Assembly (NCBI GenBank): GCA_945992255.1
Contig: CAMFVQ010000061.1
Coordinates: 1 to 51,822 of the forward strand
Reading direction: 5' to 3'
Source: an uncultured Clostridia bacterium
GTDB lineage: Bacteria > Bacillota > Clostridia > Christensenellales > UBA3700
DNA length: 51,822 bases
The first letter of the stretch is position 1. The number at the start of each line of letters is the position of its first letter. Shown here piece by piece: positions 25,968-34,834 of this stretch. The position numbers and the translations under genes were made by a program. The notes under the pieces are model-generated. The model saw only the letters and a list, made by a program, of their open reading frames with translations. It was not told the DNA's origin and searched no databases.

Positions 25968-26150
25968 CATTAGAGGCGTTGCTGGTATAGTTTTCCCAAC
26001 AAAGCAGTATGAAACAAAGTGTTCAGTTCACTATCTGACACAGAAAAGAGATACGCACGGCAACTTTATAAAATAGCTCAACATTGCACAAAATAAATAA
26101 GTTTTGATCAGTTAATTATTTGTAAGCAAAAAAACAACGATGAGTGGCCA

Positions 26151-28355
26151 TTATTTTATAATTATAAACACCTCGTCCAACAGCTTCCAGTTGTCTGAAT
26201 GGATATCATCACTATAATTATCTGTGCAAATACAAAGTTCTTCACTTGATTTATCAAAGCGGACAAAGCCACCTTTTAATCCATGTTTTGCAAGATACTC
26301 TTTAAGCACTTCAAACTTTTTTGGAGAGAAGATATCAATATCTTCGCTGTTGCCGGCTTTGTCAAAACCGCCTTTTGTTTCTATTATCCACATTTCGCCG
26401 TTCACGGATACAATATAGTCAGGGTAAAACAATTTTTGGTGATTGCCGTTGTCAAGATAAACGATAGACAAATACTCTTCGCCTTTATCGCCGTTTTTGT
26501 AAATCCAATCGACCGCAGAACACTTTTCGCAAAACTTCTCGAATTTCTTTTCGGAAGCAGAGCGTTTTTCTGCCGACAACAAATAACCTTGATAGACATT
26601 TTTTATACTTTCAGTTTGAACTTTGTTGGCACTATCATAAGTGAATTTACATACTCTTGGCAAGAAAAACTCTTTTTCAGATACCATATTAGGCGACAAT
26701 ACGCTTTGTGACAACTGCGTCGCCATAGCTTCTCTAAAACTGCGTCGTAACAAATCAACATTGTTGATAATAAAAGCATACAGCTCCCTTGTGGATAAGC
26801 TGAGCAATTTATTAGAATATGTAAATTTGTCGCCAAACAACTTGCCAACAATACTTTGCATATAAGAATAGTCTACGCCAATTTCTCGACCAATAATGCC
26901 AATACAATGGTGGCGGTCACGACCGAGTTTGTGGGTATTGACAGTTTCTTTGATAGTGATTGTGTTTAGCTCGTTGTTATTTTTCAATGCGGACAAAGTT
27001 GCAACGCTGCCAGATTGCGTTTGGGTGTTGATAGAATCCGAAAAAACAAAGCCTGCTGTTTCGAGTCTTGTTTTATTCTCAGCTTTGTTGCCGGCAAGGT
27101 TGAATGTTTGTTTATAATAACTTGCAATCGAAGCCAATGCTTTACGAGGGTCTCTCAAATCTGTAATCATAGTACGTTGTTCTTTTACCAATTTGATTGA
27201 CCTGTATTCGTTTTTTAGAAAAATATCTTTACCATCAAGCGCACCTTTATTAAGTGCCGCTTTTACGCCCTCCGTAAACTTTTGGTCGAATGTATAAAGA
27301 TAGCAACAATCCAAAACATCGTTGTTATAGTGCTTTGCTTCAGGCATACGGCGGATGCGGCCTATTGTCTGAATTTCAAAAGTTTCATCCATGTTTTCTC
27401 TTAGTTTTACAAGAATTTGTGCACGTGGGCAATCCCAACCTGTTGCAACTGCTTGCTTCATTATGACAACAACTTGTTTAGCATTGTTGTCTGATATATT
27501 ATCAATATTTTCGTGTCTTCCAGAAAGCCAAATTGCGAGGGTTTCGTTTTCAACATTTATGCCTTGAGTAGCAAAATAATCTTCCACGCTACTACACAAG
27601 TTGTCGCTATTGTTAGGAAGTTGCACAATAATGAGCGGATTTATATCAGTCTCTTTGCTCAAGAATATAGACTTGATTTCTCGTTGTTTTGCAAAAGCTC
27701 TGTCTAGCAAATACCAAGTTTGATTGTCTGTTTGGATTGTTTGAGGGAAATTTTCATTGATGATAAGCAATTTTTTGATAAGTCCTTCTGCAATAACATC
27801 TTCTTCCTCAATCTCAATCAATTTTGCTTTTTTGTCTACCTTTGGGGTAGCAGAACAACGTATAATTTTATCTGTCTTAAATAGCTGTATTATAGCATCT
27901 GCTTTTTCTGTAAAATTTTGATGACTTTCATCTATTATTATTTTGAAAGTGAGTCCATTGTCGATTGCTTTATCTATCCATTCCAAGAAGTTGGTGCGTT
28001 CGCTATCTTTCAATGCGTTGTTACCTTTTTTGGTGAGTTTTTCCCAGTTGATAAAGCAAGCATCATTTTCTTCAAATCCGCAAGTCATCACATCTGCAAG
28101 CAATTTTGTTTGGGAGTTGTGGATATACTTATCCATTTTTGCCTTACTTTGCACTTCAAGTTCACCTTTGCCTGGAGTAAGCCAAACAAACAAGGTTTTT
28201 GCGTGTTCTTTGACATATTCGTTCATAAAATGCGTTAGCATAATAGTTTTACCGCTGCCTGTAGGACTTTTCAAAATTATCTCACGGATAGAGTTGTCTT
28301 CCATACTTTCTATCAAGTCTTTAATAGCCTTCAATTGAAAATTCATCAACTTCAT
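26151..28355 (-). CDS. res: type III restriction enzyme, Res subunit
   Basis: A 734-residue superfamily 2 helicase with a C-terminal nuclease. It works with Mod to cut DNA after ATP-driven communication between inverted unmethylated sites. Motif I SPTGSGKT is at 30-37, motif II DESH at 142-145, motif III CSATP near 175 and motif VI QTIGRIRRMP near 335. Near the C-terminus YPDYIV ... WIIETKGG gives a PD-(D/E)XK catalytic pattern. Every motif looks intact. It is somewhat shorter than typical Res proteins (900-1000 residues). The start at 28355 has GGAGGG 5 nt upstream and lies 1 nt past the mod stop, so the two are translationally coupled. Confidence 0.9.
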   Translation of the reverse strand: MKLMNFQLKAIKDLIESMEDNSIREIILKSPTGSGKTIMLTHFMNEYVKEHAKTLFVWLTPGKGELEVQSKAKMDKYIHNSQTKLLADVMTCGFEENDACFINWEKLTKKGNNALKDSERTNFLEWIDKAIDNGLTFKIIIDESHQNFTEKADAIIQLFKTDKIIRCSATPKVDKKAKLIEIEEEDVIAEGLIKKLLIINENFPQTIQTDNQTWYLLDRAFAKQREIKSIFLSKETDINPLIIVQLPNNSDNLCSSVEDYFATQGINVENETLAIWLSGRHENIDNISDNNAKQVVVIMKQAVATGWDCPRAQILVKLRENMDETFEIQTIGRIRRMPEAKHYNNDVLDCCYLYTFDQKFTEGVKAALNKGALDGKDIFLKNEYRSIKLVKEQRTMITDLRDPRKALASIASYYKQTFNLAGNKAENKTRLETAGFVFSDSINTQTQSGSVATLSALKNNNELNTITIKETVNTHKLGRDRHHCIGIIGREIGVDYSYMQSIVGKLFGDKFTYSNKLLSLSTRELYAFIINNVDLLRRSFREAMATQLSQSVLSPNMVSEKEFFLPRVCKFTYDSANKVQTESIKNVYQGYLLSAEKRSASEKKFEKFCEKCSAVDWIYKNGDKGEEYLSIVYLDNGNHQKLFYPDYIVSVNGEMWIIETKGGFDKAGNSEDIDIFSPKKFEVLKEYLAKHGLKGGFVRFDKSSEELCICTDNYSDDIHSDNWKLLDEVFIIIK

Positions 28356-28356
28356 T

Positions 28357-30033
28357 TTAACCCTCCAAGTCACGATAATAGTATTCTGGAATAATATTTA
28401 CTTTTATTTTCTTTTTCGCAAACAGCTTTTCTTGTGCCTCGGTCGGCAACACGTCGTGTCCTATATATATTGTTTTGCATTGAGCAGGAATATCGTTTGA
28501 AAAATCATCAAGTTCTTCTTCGCTCAACACGATAGCAATTTCGCTGTTGCCATTGAAATTGATTCCGTTTTCGAGCTCCACAAGTTCGCGGATATGCAAG
28601 AGTAGCTCATCTGCATACTCATAGTATAACTTGTCAGAGATAGGCAAATAGTCCACCTTGAAGTATTTGAGGCTTGCCTTGTAATCTTCCTTTGCGATAA
28701 CGCGTTTGATGCGTTCATAAGTGACATCACGACAAATATTGTTTTCATTGTTGGTGCATAGGATAAAGCGGCGGTTGCTATCTTTGTGTTCGGCATTATA
28801 TTTTAAGACAGCCTGTCCCGTAGTTCCGCTGCCTGCAAAGAAATCAAGAATTGTAGCATTTTCTTTATTTATCGTTCCTATCTGTACTAAATATTTTATC
28901 AATTCAACGGGTTTCGGATATGGAAAAGCTTTTCGTTCAAACAAATCGCCTAAATCAGCAGTACCTTCTTTGGTCATACCTACGGTTTGAGGTAATTGAG
29001 TTGTTGTTGCGGAAACGCCCGCTGTGCTGCCCGTTTTTTTTAGAGCTTTCTTTTCGTCATCATCCCTAAAATAACGTAGTTGCGGCTTTGTTATCTTCAT
29101 AAAATCATAATCACCTGGGAACACTATTCTGTTTTGAGCGATGTAATCACCAATGGTATCAACTGTTATACGCCAAGTTGCATTAGGATTGGCAGGATAT
29201 TCTTCCCCATTTTTAGGGTTAACAATAGTGAAAAAGCTATTCGGTCTTTCCTCAGCGGTACGCTGTGTTGTTAAGTCGTGAACTCTCCATTCTCGGTTAG
29301 GGATATCTGGTGTCGAATAATATTTTCTTTGATTTTCTCTTTGCGTAAAAGCATTAAAATCTCCGCTTCGTGCATAAATTAAAATCCACTCATAATCTTG
29401 AGAAATGCCAAAAGGAACATCTGTTTTTGCAGTTCTTTTTCTCCACGGTATCATACCTGCATAATTCTGTTCTCCAAAAACAGCATCGCAAATAAGTTTC
29501 AAATTTGCTTGCTCGTTATCATCTATACTTATGAAAATAGCACCATTTTTTGACAACAGGTTTCTTGCGATTTTCAGCCGTTCGTTAATAAAGGAAATCC
29601 ATTTGGAGTGGATATAGTTGTCTGATTTTGTGATGAAATTATCGTCGTATTTGAAATCATCAACGCCGCGATTATATGGTGGATCTATATAAATAAGGTC
29701 AATTCTGCCTTTATGTGTTTTTTCCAAAAGTTTCAGGCTTGCCAAATTGTCTCCTTCGATAAGGAAATTCATTTGTCCACCATTGTCAATAAATAAGTCG
29801 GTATCTTCCGATAGAATAGGTAAATTATTCTCAAGCACTTCGTCAATGCCTTCACGGTGTTCTTCAAATACAAGACCGTATTTTTTGCCTTTTATATCTT
29901 TTTCTATATCGGCAACGTAAGTAAGCAGCTGAGCAGTGTTTTCATCTTGCTTGGCAGATGATATATATGTTTTTATTGCATTGATTTTTTGAACAAGTTT
30001 TTCACGCTTTTCTTTGGAAATGTTGATAGACAT
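28357..30033 (-). CDS. mod: type III DNA methyltransferase, Mod subunit
   Basis: A 558-residue adenine-specific methyltransferase that also supplies sequence recognition for the restriction complex. Motif IV DPPY is at 117-120 and precedes the SAM-binding FAGSGTT at 398-404, the beta-class order. The region in between (about 190-370) is the target recognition domain. It is first in the mod-res pair. GAGGTG lies 10 nt before the ATG and is embedded in a repeat hairpin (30034-30075). Upstream is a cluster of GTGCATCAAAT repeats and a recombinase gene, which raises the possibility of switching. The recognition sequence is unknown. Confidence 0.93.
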   Translation of the reverse strand: MSINISKEKREKLVQKINAIKTYISSAKQDENTAQLLTYVADIEKDIKGKKYGLVFEEHREGIDEVLENNLPILSEDTDLFIDNGGQMNFLIEGDNLASLKLLEKTHKGRIDLIYIDPPYNRGVDDFKYDDNFITKSDNYIHSKWISFINERLKIARNLLSKNGAIFISIDDNEQANLKLICDAVFGEQNYAGMIPWRKRTAKTDVPFGISQDYEWILIYARSGDFNAFTQRENQRKYYSTPDIPNREWRVHDLTTQRTAEERPNSFFTIVNPKNGEEYPANPNATWRITVDTIGDYIAQNRIVFPGDYDFMKITKPQLRYFRDDDEKKALKKTGSTAGVSATTTQLPQTVGMTKEGTADLGDLFERKAFPYPKPVELIKYLVQIGTINKENATILDFFAGSGTTGQAVLKYNAEHKDSNRRFILCTNNENNICRDVTYERIKRVIAKEDYKASLKYFKVDYLPISDKLYYEYADELLLHIRELVELENGINFNGNSEIAIVLSEEELDDFSNDIPAQCKTIYIGHDVLPTEAQEKLFAKKKIKVNIIPEYYYRDLEG

Positions 30034-30227
30034 TTATTTGATGCACCTCAAATTTTATTTTAGTGCATCAAATAACGCATTCTAAGTACAATTAGTATAT
30101 AATAGTGCATCAATAATTTGGTTTTAGTACAAAAAAAGCTGTTTGATAAGGTGTTGAGTATTGCTTTATATCGGATTATTTGCTATAATTAGTGAAAAGT
30201 GTGCATCCTTTGCGTTATTTGATGCAC
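30034..30227. repeat. GTGCATCAAAT repeat cluster between mod and the recombinase
   Basis: Five copies or partial copies of one element: 30034-30046 (minus), 30063-30079 (plus), 30105-30114 (plus, partial), 30201-30207 (plus, partial) and 30211-30227 (minus). The copies at 30063-30079 (GTGCATCAAATAACGCA) and 30211-30227 are exact 17-bp inverted repeats around a 131-bp segment. The first two copies form a 13-bp inverted repeat with a 16-nt loop that contains the mod ribosome binding site. They could be recombinase sites or operators. Confidence 0.8.
30161..30189 (+). promoter_or_regulatory. promoter-like sequence inside the inverted-repeat segment
   Basis: TTGCTT (30161-30166), 17 nt, TATAAT (30184-30189). 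As read it points away from mod and toward the 3' end of the recombinase gene. Inversion between the flanking 17-bp repeats would turn it toward mod. Confidence 0.5.
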
Positions 30228-30242
30228 GCTATTTATTTTCTT

Positions 30243-31169
30243 TCACAACAATTTTCCCAACTTATTCATCATCTCGACTTTGTGTTCTAGCAAAGAATGG
30301 GCATAGCGATTGAGTGTAATCGTAGCATTCTTGTGCCCAAGCAGTTCGGACAGTGTTTTGACATCAATTCCGCATTCCATTGCACGAGTGGCGAAAGTGT
30401 GTCGCAGTGAGTGAAAGCCTTTGTGTGGGATATGCAGTTTTCGCAGCAACAACTCGAATGTTCGCTGATAACTTCTCACGAACACAGGCTTGTCGCCATC
30501 GGCTATGATATATTCACAACGACTTCGCTTATTCAGGGCTTTGAGCAGTGTCGATATTTGCTTTGGCAAAGGGATAATTCGGCGAGAATGAGGCGTTTTT
30601 GGGCTGTCGATAACACGGATATGATTGTAGCCATCATTCGCATCGTGGCAGGTTTTGGACACGAACAGCAATTCTTTTCCGAAGTCAATATCGCTCCAAG
30701 TCAGCGCCAACAATTCGCCAATACGCAAGCCTGTATATAGGCAAAGCACAATGCCAAACAGCTTGTCTTTTTTGCTACTTAGGACACAATTTTCAATCTT
30801 CTTTTGTTCGGTGCAAGAAAAACATTCGACTTGCTTTTCTATGATTTTTGGGCGTTTGATTTTGCCGGCAATATATTCATTCGCCACCCCTACCAAATGA
30901 GCGGTTTTGAGAGAGCTTTGCACAACAGAAATTATCATATTTACGAATGCCGATGACAATTCTTTGCCCGTTTTCAAATTGCCACTACTAAGCAGTTCGG
31001 ATACAAAAGATTGCAAAACAATGGGCGTCAGACTATCCACCTCGAAGCTTCCAATCTTGGGTGCAACGTGCGTGCGAATAAGTTGGTCATATCGAACATA
31101 AGTGCGTTCTTTGGCGCTTGGTTTGACATAATTTTCCAGCCAAAGTTCGAACCAATCTATGTATTTCAT
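30243..31169 (-). CDS. tyrosine recombinase / integrase
   Basis: A 308-residue site-specific recombinase. The N-terminal core-binding domain spans about 1-105. The catalytic domain contains all conserved residues: Arg149 (TGLRIGE), Lys191 (DSPKTPHSRR), His253 and Arg256 (HSLRHTFATRA), His279 (LLGHKN) and Tyr289 (NRYAH), so it should be active. AGGAGG precedes the ATG. There is no adjacent excisionase or other mobile gene. It may be the remnant integrase of an island that brought in the restriction system, or a dedicated invertase for the repeats next to its stop codon. Confidence 0.92.
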   Translation of the reverse strand: MKYIDWFELWLENYVKPSAKERTYVRYDQLIRTHVAPKIGSFEVDSLTPIVLQSFVSELLSSGNLKTGKELSSAFVNMIISVVQSSLKTAHLVGVANEYIAGKIKRPKIIEKQVECFSCTEQKKIENCVLSSKKDKLFGIVLCLYTGLRIGELLALTWSDIDFGKELLFVSKTCHDANDGYNHIRVIDSPKTPHSRRIIPLPKQISTLLKALNKRSRCEYIIADGDKPVFVRSYQRTFELLLRKLHIPHKGFHSLRHTFATRAMECGIDVKTLSELLGHKNATITLNRYAHSLLEHKVEMMNKLGKLL

Positions 31170-31572
31170 TTTGTTTTCCTCCTATGTTTTTTTATTTGGA
31201 TTTTACCCCAAACTCATAGAATTTTAATTAGATTTAACACAAAAAGCATTGAGAGATATGAGTATAAATAGATATGACTTCTTAAAAATTGTAATCAAAA
31301 CAAAGTTCGCTAAGAAAATGTAGTGATATGGTTAAACTCGCTATTAAAATGTGAAAAGGCTAATAGATCATTGGTTTTAGCAAATGGATACCATTTCAAA
31401 TATATTGGTAGCAGTGTTTTGCTGTGTGGCACCGTGTAGGTGTTGTTTTATAGGGTAGTGGAAAATGGGTTGTGTAGATATGAAGAGAGGTGTAAAAAAA
31501 CTCGTTACCGAGTTTTTGAATGTTTGAAAATTCAGCATCTTAAATCAATACCGCAGTGGAAAGTGTGACAAT
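31170..31572. other. AT-rich intergenic region with a terminator
   Basis: No gene is seen in these 403 nt. ACTCG-TTAC-CGAGT with A- and T-runs on both sides (31494-31517) is a terminator for the minus-strand SGNH gene and works in both directions. No copy of the tRNA 3' end that could mark the right border of an island was found here. Confidence 0.6.
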
Positions 31573-32334
31573 TTACTCATACACATACGGACTCAGAAGA
31601 GAAGAGATGAGTTCGTAGGCTTGGTCGGTCATGTGCAAGCCGTCGAAAGTGTATTGGGGTTGGAGTTGTTTGTTGTCGTCCACGAGGTGAGAGTAGGTGT
31701 CCACAAAGTTGACTTTTTGGGATTCGCAAACTTGGCGGATATAGTTGTTGAGGACAATCACTTCGTCGTCGTTGAAAGCGGCGATAAGGTCACGGCCTGC
31801 GAGTTTGACTGAGCGGTTGATTGGATAAACTGATTGGACAATTATCTCGGTGTCAGGCAGTTTTTCTTGAATTTTGTCAATGATTTTGTTGATATTGGAG
31901 GCAATGTCGATTGGGTTGATTCCACGCCTGAGGTCGTTGCAACCGCCAAGGAAAAAGATTTTGCGAGGCTTAATTTTCAGCACATTGCTGTCTAGTCTTG
32001 TGAGCATATTGGAAGTAATATCGCCACCTATGCCACGATTGTAGATAGTTACATTGGGGAAATATTTGTCCAGCAAATACATTTCGGTAATCGAATCGCC
32101 AAAGAAAACAATTTGGTCATGTTCTAGGCTTTGGTTGTCGTAAGCATAGCGTTGGGCTTTGAAGTCCTTGATAAATTCCTTACTAAACATAGCGTTGCCG
32201 TACAAGCTGTAAGCGATAGAGAACATAGAAACGGCAAGCATCAAAATCACAATAAATGTAACTTCCAATGCTTTTGCGAGCTTTTTTTTGCCCTTATGTT
32301 CGTGTTCTTTTCCCAATTGATAACGCCTTGTCAT
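31573..32334 (-). CDS. membrane-anchored SGNH/GDSL hydrolase
   Basis: A 253-residue esterase-type hydrolase of the SGNH superfamily held by one N-terminal helix (23-44), with the catalytic domain outside. Block I is FFGDSIT with Ser81 as nucleophile. Gly104 lies in NRGIGGD, Asn133 in GGCND, and Asp231 and His234 in DGLH, so the full catalytic set is present. It probably removes acetyl or acyl groups from cell-wall polymers or glycans, but the substrate is not evident. The ATG lies 6 nt after a TATAAT box and has no Shine-Dalgarno sequence. The gene diverges from cysK. Confidence 0.87.
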   Translation of the reverse strand: MTRRYQLGKEHEHKGKKKLAKALEVTFIVILMLAVSMFSIAYSLYGNAMFSKEFIKDFKAQRYAYDNQSLEHDQIVFFGDSITEMYLLDKYFPNVTIYNRGIGGDITSNMLTRLDSNVLKIKPRKIFFLGGCNDLRRGINPIDIASNINKIIDKIQEKLPDTEIIVQSVYPINRSVKLAGRDLIAAFNDDEVIVLNNYIRQVCESQKVNFVDTYSHLVDDNKQLQPQYTFDGLHMTDQAYELISSLLSPYVYE

Positions 32335-32340
32335 ACTATT

Positions 32341-32369
32341 ATTATATAATCAAAGCTTGATTTAGGCAA
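32341..32369 (-). promoter_or_regulatory. promoter of the SGNH hydrolase gene
   Basis: On the minus strand TTGCCT (32364-32369), 17 nt, TATAAT (32341-32346), ending 6 nt before the ATG. Confidence 0.6.
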
Positions 32370-32388
32370 CACTTTACATATTTTTATC

Positions 32389-32417
32389 TTGTATATAATG
32401 TAAAATCGTTGTATAAT
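32389..32417 (+). promoter_or_regulatory. promoter of cysK
   Basis: TTGTAT (32389-32394), 17 nt, TATAAT (32412-32417), 28 nt before the start codon. Confidence 0.6.
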
Positions 32418-32445
32418 AATTATGACATATCACTTAGGAGTCAAT

Positions 32446-33378
32446 ATGAATATCAAAAAATCAGTTGTAGAAATGATAGGCAATACACCGCTGCTCGATA
32501 TGGCGGTTTACCAACAAAAAGTAGGCAGAGAGGGGGCAACTTTGCTCGCCAAGTTGGAGAGTTTCAATCCTGCTGGAAGCAGTAAGGATAGGGCGGCATA
32601 TTATATCATCAATGAGGGTATAAAAGCGGGAAAACTCGATACATGTTCGACAATTATCGAGCCGACCTCAGGCAATACTGGTATCGGAATTGCCATGGTT
32701 GCGGCGGCAATGGGGCTGAAAGCTATCATGGTTATGCCAAGCAGTATGAGTATAGAACGCCAAAGATTTATCAAGGCTTATGGAGCAGAAATTGTCTTGT
32801 CCGATGCTTCTCTTGGTATGCAAGGGGCTGTGGATATGGCAAACAAACTTGCCAGCGAAATCCCCAACTCTATCATTGCAGGGCAATTCGACAATCCCAA
32901 CAATACGCTATCTCATATCCAAACCACAGGTCCTGAGATTTTCCGTGATACTGATGGCAAGGTGGATATTTTCGTGGCAGGCGTTGGCACTGGCGGAAGT
33001 GTAAGTGGAGTGGGCAAATATCTAAAATCCCAAAATCCGAATATCCAAATCGTGGCAGTTGAGCCTGCAAGCTCTCCACTCATATCCAAAGGATACGCAG
33101 GCGCTCACAAATTGCAAGGCATTGGAGCAAACTTTGTGCCAAAGAATTATGACCGGGCAGTGGTCGACCAAGTGATGTGCGTCACCAACGAAGATGCTTT
33201 CGACACAGCTAAAACCATTGCTCACACTATGGGTGTGTTGGTAGGAATAAGTTCTGGCGCAAGCATATATGCGGCTAGTGTACTTGCGAGTTTGCCAGAG
33301 AATAAGGGCAAAGTAATTGTCGCCCTTGCTCCTGATGGCGGAGACAGGTATTTGTCAACTGACCTGTACTTTGATTAA
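32446..33378 (+). CDS. cysK: cysteine synthase (O-acetylserine sulfhydrylase)
   Basis: A 310-residue PLP enzyme that makes L-cysteine from O-acetylserine and sulfide. IGNTPLL opens the fold near 11-17. The PLP lysine is Lys47 in NPAGSSKDRAA, the substrate loop PTSGNTGIG is at about 73-81, and the phosphate-binding GVGTGGSVSG is near 176-185. Length is typical. The start at 32446 is preferred to an upstream in-frame ATG (32422) because TAGGAG lies just before it and the longer form would add non-conserved residues. It is probably monocistronic. Confidence 0.94.
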   Translation: MNIKKSVVEMIGNTPLLDMAVYQQKVGREGATLLAKLESFNPAGSSKDRAAYYIINEGIKAGKLDTCSTIIEPTSGNTGIGIAMVAAAMGLKAIMVMPSSMSIERQRFIKAYGAEIVLSDASLGMQGAVDMANKLASEIPNSIIAGQFDNPNNTLSHIQTTGPEIFRDTDGKVDIFVAGVGTGGSVSGVGKYLKSQNPNIQIVAVEPASSPLISKGYAGAHKLQGIGANFVPKNYDRAVVDQVMCVTNEDAFDTAKTIAHTMGVLVGISSGASIYAASVLASLPENKGKVIVALAPDGGDRYLSTDLYFD

Positions 33379-33391
33379 ATTGTATTATTTT

Positions 33392-33420
33392 TTGTATTTT
33401 TCTAAAAAATATGATATAAT
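33392..33420 (+). promoter_or_regulatory. promoter of the trkH-trkA operon
   Basis: TTGTAT (33392-33397), 17 nt, TATAAT (33415-33420), with the trkH ATG only 9 nt downstream. Confidence 0.65.
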
Positions 33421-33429
33421 GGTAAAGTT

Positions 33430-34824
33430 ATGAAAAAAAATGTAGAAAATGTGCAGACAGCTGTCGAGTCGAAATATCACAAGTTCAAGCAAAAATTTAG
33501 GTTCACAAGTACCCAAATTATTGTGCTTGGATACTTGGTTGTTATTTTGCTAGGAAGTTTTCTTTTGTCATTGCCGATAGCCTCCAAAGCAAGGGTATGG
33601 ACACCATATATCACCTCGCTATTTACTGCAACAAGTGCAACATGTGTGACAGGACTTATTGTGGTGGATACCTATACTTATTGGTCGCTTTTTGGTCAGT
33701 TGGTCATCTTGGGACTTATACAAATTGGCGGAATAGGATTCATGACAATTATCACCTTGGTGGCAATGTTCATGAAAAGGCAAATTGGCTTGTTCGAGCG
33801 TACAATCTTGATGAGAGCAGCTGGCACAGTTAGATTTTCGGGCGTTATTTTGCTTATCAAACGCATTATTGTAGGAACAGCCATTTTTGAAGGCGTAGGC
33901 ACATTGTTTTTGCTTATCCGTTTTGTTCCAATCATGGGATTTTGGAATGGATTGTACAATGCCATTTTCCACTCAATATCGGCATTCTGTAATGCAGGTT
34001 TTGACCTTATGGGTAAGTATGGCGCATTCAGTTCATTGACAGCATTCAGCAATGACGTGGTGGTCAACCTAACAATCATGGCGCTCATATTCGTGGGCGG
34101 TCTTGGCTTTCTTGTATGGAGCGATATTTGGGACAAAAGAGGGGACATCAGACAAACATCTTTGCATACTCGTGTGGCATTCATCACGACGGTTGTGCTT
34201 ATTGTTTTGCCTACACTCATCACTTTTGCTCTCGAAAGGAATAGGGCATTCGCTACTATGAATTGGGGTGAAGCTTTGCTTGCCTCAGCATTCCAAACAG
34301 TGTCATATCGTACAGCAGGATTCAACACGGTTGACTTGACATCTATGTCAGAGGGTAGTTATTTGATGGCGGTTGTGTTGATGCTCATAGGTGGCAGTCC
34401 AGGTTCGACAGCAGGCGGTATCAAGACCACGACCATAGTTGTTATGTTGCTCGGCGTGTATGTTACGGTACGCAACAAAGAAGATATCGAGATTGGCAAA
34501 CGCAGATTGGACAACAAGCTAGTCCGCCAAGCCAATGCGATTGTGGCATTCTATTTTATACTCAGTTTGTCGGCAGTTTATGCTATCTCGCTCGTAGAGA
34601 AAGGACTGAATATGCACAGCATAGTGTTCGAGGTAGTATCCGCCCTTGGTACGGTGGGAATGACTTTGGGAATAACCACAAAATTGTCAGTATTTAGCAA
34701 GTTTGTGTTGATTATATTGATGTTTATGGGTCGTTTGGGAGCGCTCACTTTGCTCACAGCATTTATGGAAAAGCGAGAAAATCCACCGCTTAAACGCCCT
34801 GTCGAAAAAATATTGATTGGATAA
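33430..34824 (+). CDS. Trk/Ktr-type potassium transporter membrane subunit
   Basis: A 464-residue potassium channel-like transporter of the TrkH/KtrB superfamily with four membrane-pore-membrane repeats. Selectivity-filter-like segments include ATSATCVTGL in the first repeat, HSISAFCNAGFDL in the second, YRTAGFNTVDL in the third and SALGTVGMTLG in the last. It imports K+ under control of the NAD/ATP-binding subunit encoded 10 nt downstream. No Shine-Dalgarno sequence precedes the ATG, and the -10 box ends 9 nt before it, so translation may start on a nearly leaderless mRNA. Confidence 0.93.
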   Translation: MKKNVENVQTAVESKYHKFKQKFRFTSTQIIVLGYLVVILLGSFLLSLPIASKARVWTPYITSLFTATSATCVTGLIVVDTYTYWSLFGQLVILGLIQIGGIGFMTIITLVAMFMKRQIGLFERTILMRAAGTVRFSGVILLIKRIIVGTAIFEGVGTLFLLIRFVPIMGFWNGLYNAIFHSISAFCNAGFDLMGKYGAFSSLTAFSNDVVVNLTIMALIFVGGLGFLVWSDIWDKRGDIRQTSLHTRVAFITTVVLIVLPTLITFALERNRAFATMNWGEALLASAFQTVSYRTAGFNTVDLTSMSEGSYLMAVVLMLIGGSPGSTAGGIKTTTIVVMLLGVYVTVRNKEDIEIGKRRLDNKLVRQANAIVAFYFILSLSAVYAISLVEKGLNMHSIVFEVVSALGTVGMTLGITTKLSVFSKFVLIILMFMGRLGALTLLTAFMEKRENPPLKRPVEKILIG

Positions 34825-34834
34825 GGAGAAGAAT

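Noticed and set aside
32633-32655. A partial TCGATACATGTTCGA match in cysK
   Set aside because: It lies in conserved coding sequence, matches only part of the core and lacks the tail.
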